Origin: Gammaproteobacteria bacterium
GTDB lineage: Bacteria; Pseudomonadota; Gammaproteobacteria; Pseudomonadales; Azotimanducaceae
DNA: 42,443 nucleotides
Assembly (NCBI GenBank): GCA_026705345.1
Contig: JAPPAV010000116.1
Span: 1-42,443, forward strand
Direction: 5' to 3'
The position numbers and the translations under genes were made by a program. This document shows, piece after piece, positions 1 to 6,818 of this stretch. Numbering within the stretch: the stretch's first letter is position 1; the number at the start of each line of letters is the position of its first letter. The notes beneath the pieces are model-generated. The model was not told the DNA's origin, searched no databases, and saw only the letters and a program-made list of their open reading frames with translations.

Positions 1-519
1 GACCACGACCACGAGGACCACCACGACGACCACGACGAACACGACGACGAATTGCCCGTGTTCCAGTGGTCTCAGACCGAAGCGACCCTGATCGGCTTCG
101 ATGCCGAGGCGCGCTTCGAACTGCTTACCGAGGCACAGGCGTCGGCGGACCTGGTGTTCGGGTACGACTGGGTCACCACCGACGTCGACGATCCGCACGA
201 GAGTCATCTGCCGCGCATTCCACCGCAACGGCTGTCGATTGCCGCGGAAGCGACTTGGAAGGACCTTTGGGGTCGTGTCGCCTATACGCACTACGCCGAC
301 CAGGACGAGGTGACAAGCCACGAAACGCCGACGGCCGGCTACAGCAACCTGGACATCGAGTGTGAGTACGCGACCCAGGTAGGGGAAGCCGATCTGGTGT
401 TCTTTGTCGCTGGACGCAACCTTGGCGACGAGGAGCAACGCCAACACGCCTCCTTCGTTAAGGACGAAGCACCCCTGGCGGGGCGCCGCGTGGAGGCAGG
501 CGTCAGGATCCGGTTCTAG
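1..519 (+). CDS. TonB-dependent receptor, C-terminal part (5' truncated by window edge)
   Basis: The reading frame is open from base 1 and ends at 519, giving about 172 residues. It begins with a run of Asp, His and Glu (about residues 1-17), followed by alternating amphipathic strands typical of an outer-membrane beta-barrel. It ends in GVRIRF, with the terminal aromatic Phe that barrels use for BAM-mediated assembly. The sequence resembles the last strands of TonB-dependent receptors, which import metal chelates or other ligands using the proton motive force. Acidic/His-rich extracellular loops are known in zinc receptors of the ZnuD type, so a zinc or other divalent-metal substrate is a reasonable inference. 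A ZIP transporter at 5911 is compatible with this but is not in the same operon. The plug domain and TonB box lie outside the window, so the substrate cannot be settled here. Confidence 0.8.
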   Translation, partial: DHDHEDHHDDHDEHDDELPVFQWSQTEATLIGFDAEARFELLTEAQASADLVFGYDWVTTDVDDPHESHLPRIPPQRLSIAAEATWKDLWGRVAYTHYADQDEVTSHETPTAGYSNLDIECEYATQVGEADLVFFVAGRNLGDEEQRQHASFVKDEAPLAGRRVEAGVRIRF

Positions 520-537
520 GAGATGCGTCGCGCAGAC

Positions 538-566
538 GCGTAGGGGACGGGCTTGTCCCGTCCCGC
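538..566. repeat. REP-like palindrome, copy 1
   Basis: GGGACGGG (544-551) and CCCGTCCC (557-564) form a perfect 8-bp stem around the loop CTTGT, preceded by CGTAG. Layout and GTAG flank resemble the REP elements of Pseudomonas and related bacteria, which are associated with RAYT transposases. It lies just downstream of the receptor gene and may also end its transcript. Confidence 0.6.
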
Positions 567-595
567 AAATCCGCAGGAGCCAGCGCGGCGCAAAC

Positions 596-623
596 TCGTA
601 GGGGCGAGGCTTGTCCTCGCCCG
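596..623. repeat. REP-like palindrome, copy 2
   Basis: GGGCGAGG (602-609) and CCTCGCCC (615-622) pair perfectly around the same CTTGT loop, again after CGTAG. The three central stem pairs differ from copy 1 but complementarity is kept. Both copies lie in the non-coding gap between the receptor gene and the Lrp-type gene. Confidence 0.6.
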
Positions 624-705
624 CGCCGACCCGGCTATGGGGCGCTACAATGGATGGGGCAAGCGGAGAAAGGCTCCACCCCGAGGAACCCGTGGCGCAT
701 GCGCC

Positions 706-1152
706 TCAACGACGCAGAATCGTCTCCAGAACGACCGACGAATTCGTGCGGGTGATTCCATCGAGGGAAGCGACCTCGTCCAGCAATCGATTGAGTTCGA
801 CAGTGGATTCCGCCGCTATGACGGCGATCATGTCGTATTCGCCGCTGATGGCGTAGATCGCGGTAACTTGCGCAATCCGGCGAAGGCCCGCATGGGCGAC
901 TCCCGTCTGCGCCTGGTTCACCTTGATCAACACGTGCGCCTTGACCCGGCGGGACTCGTACTCCGTTCCGAGCTCTACCGTGAACCTCTCGATGAGGCCG
1001 TCACGGATCAGACGGTCCATGCGCGATTGAACCGTGGAGCGGGAAACCCCGAGGTGCCTGGAGATCTCCGATGTCGCCGTTCGCGAGTTCTCGCCCAGCA
1101 GCGCGATGAGACGTGAGTCCAGACTATCCACTTTGACGAAATAGCTAGTCAA
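706..1152 (-). CDS. Lrp/AsnC family transcriptional regulator
   Basis: A 148-residue protein, the usual size for Lrp/AsnC regulators. Residues about 8-60 form the N-terminal winged helix-turn-helix, with the recognisable stretch LDSRLIALLGENSR and the recognition helix near VSRSTVQSRMDRL. Residues about 70-140 match the RAM ligand-binding and oligomerisation domain, including ISGEYDMIAVIAA. Members form octameric or hexadecameric rings, bind amino acids and often control a neighbouring amino-acid gene. It is transcribed divergently from the saccharopine-dehydrogenase-like gene at 1251, so that gene is the likely target and lysine or a related amino acid a possible effector; this is inference. 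The start used is TTG at 1152; GTG at 1131 is an alternative, and neither has a clear ribosome-binding site. Confidence 0.9.
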   Translation of the reverse strand: MTSYFVKVDSLDSRLIALLGENSRTATSEISRHLGVSRSTVQSRMDRLIRDGLIERFTVELGTEYESRRVKAHVLIKVNQAQTGVAHAGLRRIAQVTAIYAISGEYDMIAVIAAESTVELNRLLDEVASLDGITRTNSSVVLETILRR

Positions 1153-1250
1153 TTAGACGAATCTATCAAACAATACGTGAAATTTCTCCGTTAATATCGA
1201 CGGGCGACTCGTCTAGGATGATTAAACGCTCTCGAAGTCGGAGGTGCGTC
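1153..1250. promoter_or_regulatory. Divergent lrp-type / saccharopine dehydrogenase control region
   Basis: This 98-base gap is clearly more AT-rich than its surroundings. It holds an inverted pair, TTAGACGA at 1153-1160 and TCGTCTAG at 1209-1216, separated by 48 bases. Lrp-type proteins often bind spaced, degenerate inverted sites, so this is a candidate operator. GGAGGT at 1240-1245 is the ribosome-binding site for the ATG at 1251. Exact promoter boxes cannot be fixed by eye. Confidence 0.45.
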
Positions 1251-2510
1251 ATGAACCGGGTCGCCGTGATCGGTGCGGGACGAATCGGGGACCTTATCGC
1301 CACGTTGCTGGTCACGTCCGGCGACTACGATGTCACGCTGTTCGACTCGAACGAGGGCCAGCTCGCGAGGACACCGAATCACCCGAGACTGGCGAAATCC
1401 CGTCTCGATGTCGCGGATGCCGTCGCCCTCGGAGCCGCCGTCGAACGACACCAGGTCGTCGTCAACGCGGCACCCTACTCCCTGACCGAATCGATTGCCC
1501 TGGCGGCCGCCGACAGCCGCGCCCCCTACATCGATCTGACCGAGGATGTCGCCAGCACGTCGGCGGTCGAGACGCTTGCCGAAAACGGGCGATCGACCTT
1601 CATACCTCAGTGCGGTGTGGCCCCGGGTTTCGTATCGATACTGGCCGCCGACATCGCGCGCGAGTTCGACGACCTCGATACGGTCAAGCTCAAGGTCGGT
1701 GCCCTGCCGAGGTACCCGTGCAACGCGCTCTCGTACAACCTGACCTGGAGTCCCGAAGGGGTTGTCAACGAATACTGCAATCCATGCACGGTCATCTTCG
1801 ACGGTCAGCTCATGCAAGCCCCGCCGCTGGAACAGCGCGAACTCCTGATCATCGATGGCGTCCAGTACGAGTCGTTCAATACCTCGGGCGGTCTCGGCAG
1901 TCTGGCTTCTACCTGGGATGGGAAGGTCCGCAATCTGAGTTACCAGTCCATTCGATACCCGGGCCACGCCGCGATCATGCGTGCCTTGTTACGCGATCTG
2001 GGCCTTTCGAACCGTCGGGGACTTTTGCTCGACATGTTCGCGCAGTCGCTGCCGGTGACGAACCAGGATGTCGTGGTCATCTTCGTGGAGGTAACGGGAG
2101 GGCGAAGTGGTCGCTTGGAGCAGGTCACCTACACCAACCGGATCTACGGCCAGGAGATCGCCGGTCGCGACTACACGGCGATTCAGCTGTGCACCGCCGC
2201 GAGTGCGTCCGCGGTGCTGGATCTGCTTGCCCTCGGATGCATCGGCGGCCCGGGACTGGTTCGCCAGGAGGACATTCAATTGTCCGACTTTCTCGCGAAT
2301 CGTTTTGGACGGGTCTTCAAGAAAGCACCGCAAGTACCGGCCGTCCGCGTCGGCGGCGACGACCCCCCGTTTCGGCTCGACGCCGTCTCCACTCAAGGGT
2401 TGGCCGATCTCCGGACAGCCGACGATGGTGCGGGACCGCTGCTGAGGCGGCTGAACCCGATCAGCGGGCAGACCATGCCATTGGAACTAGGCGATCGTCC
2501 GGCGGGCTAG
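1251..2510 (+). CDS. Saccharopine dehydrogenase family protein
   Basis: A 419-residue protein. It opens with a Rossmann-fold nucleotide-binding motif, VAVIGAGRIGDLIA, with an acidic residue after the second strand (LFDSNE). The catalytic-domain block QCGVAPGFVS is typical of the saccharopine dehydrogenase / lysine 6-dehydrogenase superfamily. These enzymes carry out NAD(P)-linked oxidation or reduction at the lysine epsilon-amino position. The start is ATG 1251, which has GGAGGT five bases before it; an in-frame ATG at 1218 lacks such a site. The divergent Lrp-type regulator suggests lysine or amino-acid-responsive catabolism. Whether the product is semialdehyde, saccharopine or another imine cannot be told from sequence alone. 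Confidence 0.85.
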   Translation: MNRVAVIGAGRIGDLIATLLVTSGDYDVTLFDSNEGQLARTPNHPRLAKSRLDVADAVALGAAVERHQVVVNAAPYSLTESIALAAADSRAPYIDLTEDVASTSAVETLAENGRSTFIPQCGVAPGFVSILAADIAREFDDLDTVKLKVGALPRYPCNALSYNLTWSPEGVVNEYCNPCTVIFDGQLMQAPPLEQRELLIIDGVQYESFNTSGGLGSLASTWDGKVRNLSYQSIRYPGHAAIMRALLRDLGLSNRRGLLLDMFAQSLPVTNQDVVVIFVEVTGGRSGRLEQVTYTNRIYGQEIAGRDYTAIQLCTAASASAVLDLLALGCIGGPGLVRQEDIQLSDFLANRFGRVFKKAPQVPAVRVGGDDPPFRLDAVSTQGLADLRTADDGAGPLLRRLNPISGQTMPLELGDRPAG

Positions 2511-2581
2511 ACTCCTTTAGCAGCCCGGATGTTGACACGCAGGTTGCATTTGGCGAGACGCATGGGGTCGCTCTTGGACGG

Positions 2582-2597
2582 CTCTGGTACTCCAGAG
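2582..2597. terminator. Small hairpin between convergent genes
   Basis: CTCTGG and CCAGAG pair perfectly over six bases around TACT. It lies between the stop of the saccharopine-dehydrogenase-like gene and the stop of the convergent RNHCP gene. There is no T-run on either strand, so terminator function is only a suggestion from position. Confidence 0.25.
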
Positions 2598-2602
2598 ACG
2601 CG

Positions 2603-2935
2603 CTAGCTGGTCCGTTCGTCCGCGAGTTCACGCATCAGCCGAATGACCGCGCCGGTCTCCTCGTCGCGCGCGAAGTTCGCCCGCTCGAAGCTGCAACGCT
2701 CGCACCGGTGAGTGAGTCGCCAGCGGCCGTGACTGGCATCGACGGAGACGGGGCGCATCAAGCCTCCGCAGGCCGCGGTACGGTCGCCCGGGTGGATGTC
2801 GACGTGCTTGCTGGTGAGGCATACGGAACAGTGGTTCGTGTAGCCATCGCCGACGTTGAATGCGCCGCATCGTTCGCAGGTGAAGTCTTCGACGCGCCGC
2901 TGGAATCGACGGGTGGGTTCGTGGGAATCGGCCAT
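2603..2935 (-). CDS. RNHCP domain zinc-binding protein
   Basis: A 110-residue protein. Residues about 18-60 contain CERCG, then YTNHCSVCLTSKHVD, then HPGDRTAACGGLM. This is the pattern of the RNHCP domain family, named for its conserved Arg-Asn-His-Cys-Pro motif; here the motif reads TNHCS, so Arg and Pro are replaced. A second Cys pair, RCERC, near residues 77-81 resembles half of a zinc ribbon. The arrangement suggests structural zinc sites and possible nucleic-acid binding, but the family has no established function that I know. It is convergent with the upstream gene and divergent from the thiolase-like gene at 3054. Confidence 0.8.
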   Translation of the reverse strand: MADSHEPTRRFQRRVEDFTCERCGAFNVGDGYTNHCSVCLTSKHVDIHPGDRTAACGGLMRPVSVDASHGRWRLTHRCERCSFERANFARDEETGAVIRLMRELADERTS

Positions 2936-3053
2936 CGCGGGATTATCGCGCTCGAGCGAGTCAAGCGCGATGCGCCGCGAAGCTTGGGCTGGGCGTGATC
3001 GAATCTATAATCGTCGGACGCGGCCCGAGTGCCGCGAGTTTATTGAGAAGGTG

Positions 3054-4529
3054 ATGTCGACGTCTGCATTTGAACCCGTTTTGGTGGGCATCGCGCAGCT
3101 TGAGCAGCGCGACGCCGATCCCGTCGCCGGGACCGGCAAGGAACCGCTTGACCTGATGATCGATGCGGCACGCGAAGCCGCAATGGATGCCGAGGCGCCC
3201 GGCCTTTTGGCTGCGGCGGACGCCGTGCGTGTCACCCGCGGCATGTGGCCGTACGAGAACCCGGCCAAGGCGGTCGCGGAAGCGATCGGCTGTCCCGGTG
3301 CACAGACGGGCGTGTCGATGTGGGGTGGCGATGCCGTGCAGCTGTTGCTGACCGAGAGTGCGCTCGAGATTCAAAGCGGCGCGCGGCAGATCGTGGTGCT
3401 AGTCGGTGCCGAGTGCGGCCGCACCCAGGCCAAGGCGAGGCGCGCGGGTGTCGAGCTTCAGTGGCGTGCGACACCGGGGAGTCCTGACCGCACGTTCGGC
3501 AAGGAACTCAAGATGCGCACGCGGGCGGAGGCGGTCCGCGGCGTATCCCAGCCAATCCAGATGTACCCCATCTTCGAGAACGCCATTCGCCATGCTCGCG
3601 GCGAGACGCTCGACGGGCATATCCGCCGGGTGTCCGAACTGTGGGCGGGGTTCAGTCGGGTCGCGGCCGGCAATCCGCATGCCTGGATTCGGGAGGTAGC
3701 AACCGCCGAGGAGATTCGCACGCCCAGCGAGACCAACCGTCCGGTGTCCTTCCCCTACGCGAAACTGATGAACTCGAACAGCAATGTCGACCAGGCGGCA
3801 GCGCTGATCCTATGTTCGACCGCGGTCGCCCGACGTCTCGGGATTCCGGAAGCCAAGTGGGTCTACCCGTGGGCCGCCACGGCTGCACACGACACCTACG
3901 CGGTATCGAACCGGGACAACCTGCACTCTTCGCCCGGCATCCGTATCGCGGGTGGCCGTGCGCTTGAACTGGCGGAGCTCGATGTCGATGGCATTGCTCA
4001 CGTGGATCTCTATAGCTGTTTCCCGTCGGCGGTGCAGGTGGCCGCGGCGGAACTGGGCCTTGGCGAAGAACGGCCCTTGACCGTGACCGGCGGCCTCACC
4101 TTCGGCGGTGGCCCGCTGAACAACTACGTCATGCACGCCATCGCGCAGATGGCGGCGGTGCTCCGCGAGAGTCCCGGTGATGTCGGCCTGGTGAGTAGCA
4201 ACGGCGGGTTCATCACCAAGCACGCCTTCGGCCTCTACGCCTCGGTGCCGCCGGCGAAGCCATTCCGTTACGACGCCCCTCAGGATCGCGTGGACGCCAT
4301 GCCGACCCGGGAAGCCGTCCCAACATTCGACGGCCCGGTGGAGATCGAGTCCTACACCGTGATGTACGGACCGGATGGGCCCGCCGCAGCACTAGCCGCC
4401 TGCCTCCTGGACGATGGACGGCGAGCCTGGGGCAACACCGACGATCCGGAAGCGATGCACGCGATGGTGAACGAGGAGTTCTGCGGCCGCACGGCCCGTC
4501 TTCGCGAGCTGGGCACGATCGAGTTCTAG
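3054..4529 (+). CDS. Thiolase-fold protein (acetyl-CoA acetyltransferase-like) lacking the usual nucleophilic Cys
   Basis: A 491-residue protein with the two-lobed thiolase fold and about 90 extra residues at the C-terminus, as in SCP2-type and mycobacterial T1-like thiolases. The N-terminal block that normally carries the acyl-accepting Cys reads GVSMWGGDAVQLLL (about 86-99), without Cys. The second block is DLYSCFPSAVQ, resembling HDCF with only Cys-Phe kept. The Gly-rich C-terminal block is GGGPLNNYVMHA, where many thiolases have GHPxG. Classical thiolases cleave or form 3-ketoacyl-CoA through the missing Cys, so the activity may be altered or absent. The start is ATG 3054 with GAGAAG upstream; GTG 3051 is an alternative. 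Confidence 0.8.
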   Translation: MSTSAFEPVLVGIAQLEQRDADPVAGTGKEPLDLMIDAAREAAMDAEAPGLLAAADAVRVTRGMWPYENPAKAVAEAIGCPGAQTGVSMWGGDAVQLLLTESALEIQSGARQIVVLVGAECGRTQAKARRAGVELQWRATPGSPDRTFGKELKMRTRAEAVRGVSQPIQMYPIFENAIRHARGETLDGHIRRVSELWAGFSRVAAGNPHAWIREVATAEEIRTPSETNRPVSFPYAKLMNSNSNVDQAAALILCSTAVARRLGIPEAKWVYPWAATAAHDTYAVSNRDNLHSSPGIRIAGGRALELAELDVDGIAHVDLYSCFPSAVQVAAAELGLGEERPLTVTGGLTFGGGPLNNYVMHAIAQMAAVLRESPGDVGLVSSNGGFITKHAFGLYASVPPAKPFRYDAPQDRVDAMPTREAVPTFDGPVEIESYTVMYGPDGPAAALAACLLDDGRRAWGNTDDPEAMHAMVNEEFCGRTARLRELGTIEF

Positions 4530-4565
4530 GGACCGGAGAGCCACTCGGGTCGCAGACGCGAACCC

Positions 4566-5357
4566 CTAGAACTCCCACACGAGCAGGGCTTGTACGGTGT
4601 TCTCGTCCGTGGCGGCATCACCGAGCTTGTTCATCCAGAACTGGTACTCGATCCCGAGGGCGATCCGATCGTTCAGGTGCCACTGCAACTGGGGCTGCGC
4701 GAGGATCCAGGACTCGACGGTGCCGCCGAATTCATTGGTGCGCTCGCCGACGTATTCGATGTGGCCTTCGATGCTGAAGTCCGCTTCGCCGATCTTGAAG
4801 GGTCGCGCGAAGTTGAAGTCGACGAGGACGGTGTTGTCCTCCGCCGGCGCCCCGCCGGAGGCGAACCCTTCGCTATCGTCGATGAGGGCCGCCAGATCGA
4901 GATTCGCGAACGCGAAACCCGCGAGGTCGAGGGATAGGCGTATACCGGCCACGCACTTGCGGACGTTCGCATCCGCAGCCCAGTTGAAGCCACCGATGAG
5001 ACCGACATCCGCGACCGGCCCAGCACCGATGGCTTTGCCGCTGATCTTGCCGAGGCTGAAGTTGGCGTAGATCTCGCTGTAGAGGTCGAAGTCCTGGAAA
5101 CCGGGCCGGCGCGAGTCCAAGACGTCGACAAAGAAAAAGTTGTCGCCGTACTTCCAGCCGCTTGCGTGTTGGAGGGTGTAGATCACGTGGTCGGCACGGC
5201 CGCCGCCAGCGAATGAGGGGACGTCCAGATTGCCGATCTGGAGCTGAACTTCGGTGTTGCTCCACTCGGCCGCTTGCCCCGAGCCGCACTGAAGCAACGC
5301 AATGACGACCACAACGAGCCGTGTCTGGAGCGCGCGAGAATGAAGTTGTGCCCCCAT
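4566..5357 (-). CDS. Tsx/OmpK-type outer-membrane channel protein
   Basis: From ATG 5357 this encodes 263 residues beginning with a good signal peptide: a short basic start, a hydrophobic core LVVVVIALL and a cleavage region SGQAA before EWS. An in-frame ATG at 5387 would add ten residues. The mature part has alternating beta-strand character, with blocks such as QHASGWKYGDNFFFVD and YSEIYANFSL that match the nucleoside-specific channel Tsx/OmpK superfamily. It ends in WEF, the terminal Phe expected of a beta-barrel. It should sit in the outer membrane; nucleoside uptake is the family function of the best-known members but is not proven for this branch. It is convergent with the thiolase-like gene. 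Confidence 0.75.
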   Translation of the reverse strand: MGAQLHSRALQTRLVVVVIALLQCGSGQAAEWSNTEVQLQIGNLDVPSFAGGGRADHVIYTLQHASGWKYGDNFFFVDVLDSRRPGFQDFDLYSEIYANFSLGKISGKAIGAGPVADVGLIGGFNWAADANVRKCVAGIRLSLDLAGFAFANLDLAALIDDSEGFASGGAPAEDNTVLVDFNFARPFKIGEADFSIEGHIEYVGERTNEFGGTVESWILAQPQLQWHLNDRIALGIEYQFWMNKLGDAATDENTVQALLVWEF

Positions 5358-5581
5358 CGGCGAGAATGATGCCGCTCGGGCGGCCATCGTACAACGCCGC
5401 GCACGCCGAGGTGCCTGGACCGGTCAATGCGCCGGAGCTCCACGCGGCGGCCGGCCAGCGGCGCCTCGTCGCTCGGAGTCGTTCCATGCGGTGTGTGATC
5501 GGGTTGGTACGTCAGAGATGACGTTGGCGGGGCGTTGATCTACTGTTGGATTTGCGATCGAGAACGCGGAGCGTTGGTTGA

Positions 5582-5890
5582 ATGGGGAGTTATCAGGCCG
5601 AAGCGCTGGTGCTGACCGCTAGGGCGACAGCCGACGAGTGGATCGATCAGGCGCGGACCGCGGTGGGGGCGTTCACGACTTGCTCACCGGGTACCGCAGC
5701 CGCGCGGCGCCGAGACGGGACTCAAGCGGTTCGTGGACGGCGAGATCGACCGGGGACCGGGGTGATGTTCGTCGGGGAGGAGCAGACCTTCCGGATCGCG
5801 GACTTCGCGACCGTCTCGGGAGTCGGTAGCGCGGTGTGTTTCGTGGCGGGCGGGCTGGCCGGCATCGTGCCGCTCACGTTGTTCTCCTAG
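5582..5890 (+). CDS. Small hypothetical protein, doubtful
   Basis: An open frame of 102 codons in the gap before the ZIP gene. The first 60 residues are Ala/Arg-rich and not family-like. The last 40 read like real protein, with a hydrophobic segment (GVGSAVCFVAGGLAGIVPLTLF) that could cross the membrane. It ends 20 bases before the ZIP start, so it could be a small co-transcribed membrane protein with a wrongly placed start, the remnant of a longer gene, or chance. An internal ATG at 5764 would give a 42-residue peptide covering only the plausible part. No family was recognised. Confidence 0.3.
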   Translation: MGSYQAEALVLTARATADEWIDQARTAVGAFTTCSPGTAAARRRDGTQAVRGRRDRPGTGVMFVGEEQTFRIADFATVSGVGSAVCFVAGGLAGIVPLTLFS

Positions 5891-5910
5891 CAGGGACTGG
5901 CGGCTAGGCC

Positions 5911-6744
5911 ATGACGGCGTCTCCGCCGGTTCTGCTCGCCGCGTACGCGGCAGCGATCTTCCTGGCGTCCGTGGCCGGCGGAAGGCTCTCCGAATACGGA
6001 GCGATGACGCACCGGCGCATGCAGATCGTGATGAGCTTCGTCGCGGGCTTCATCCTTGGGATCGCCGTTTTCCACCTTCTGCCCCACGGGATGGAGCGGA
6101 TACCCGGACCGAACAACCTGGAAGCCGCGGCGCTGTGGATCATGTTCGGGATGTTCGTGATGATCGTCCTCTTGCGGGTGTTCGACTTCCATCAGCACGA
6201 CTTCAGCGCAGAAGCGGAGGCGGCGCGCGGCGACACAGGCACCGGCAGAGGCGGCTTGATCGGCGTCGCCCTGGGCCTTGGCTTGCACACCGTGACGGAG
6301 GGCGCTGCGCTCGGCGCGAGCGTGCGGGTGGGCTTCGAGGAGGAAGGCGTGTTGCCTGGGCTCGGGGTTTGTCTAGCGATCCTGCTGCACAAACCGTTGG
6401 ATGCCTACTCGATCACGGGCATGATGAATCACGCGGGGCACAATCCGCGGGCGCGGCTGGCGGCGAACCTCGGCTACGCCCTGATCTGCCCTGGCGTGGC
6501 GGTCGCAAGCTACCTCGGGGCGGGGATGCTCGGCCCAATCGCCGAAGGGCCGATGATCGGTCGGGCACTCGCCTTCGCGGTCGGCGCTTTCCTGTGCATC
6601 TCGCTTAGCGATTTGCTACCGGAAATCCACTTCCACCGACATGATCGTGGCAAGCTATTGGTAGCGCTTGCTGCGGGAATCGGTCTCGCCTACGGGCTGT
6701 ACCTTGTGGAAGCGATGGCCATAGGCGGGCACGGTGACCACTGA
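5911..6744 (+). CDS. ZIP family metal transporter
   Basis: A 277-residue integral membrane protein with about eight hydrophobic segments. The core ZIP motifs are present in modified form: HTVTEG in the fourth core helix (HNxxEG in most ZIPs) and HKPLDA in the fifth (HExPHE in most). His/Asp clusters occur in the loop near residue 90 (DFHQHD), near FHRHD and at the C-terminus (GHGDH). ZIP proteins move Zn, Fe or Mn into the cytoplasm. The changed fifth-helix motif removes the usual Glu and last His-Glu ligands, so metal preference may differ. It is convergent with pepN. Confidence 0.88.
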   Translation: MTASPPVLLAAYAAAIFLASVAGGRLSEYGAMTHRRMQIVMSFVAGFILGIAVFHLLPHGMERIPGPNNLEAAALWIMFGMFVMIVLLRVFDFHQHDFSAEAEAARGDTGTGRGGLIGVALGLGLHTVTEGAALGASVRVGFEEEGVLPGLGVCLAILLHKPLDAYSITGMMNHAGHNPRARLAANLGYALICPGVAVASYLGAGMLGPIAEGPMIGRALAFAVGAFLCISLSDLLPEIHFHRHDRGKLLVALAAGIGLAYGLYLVEAMAIGGHGDH

Positions 6745-6818
6745 GCGGTGTGGTTGGCGACTGATCGGACTCACTTGGCGTCAACGTAGGGTTGTTCTGA
6801 TCCTCGGAAGCGGAGGAA

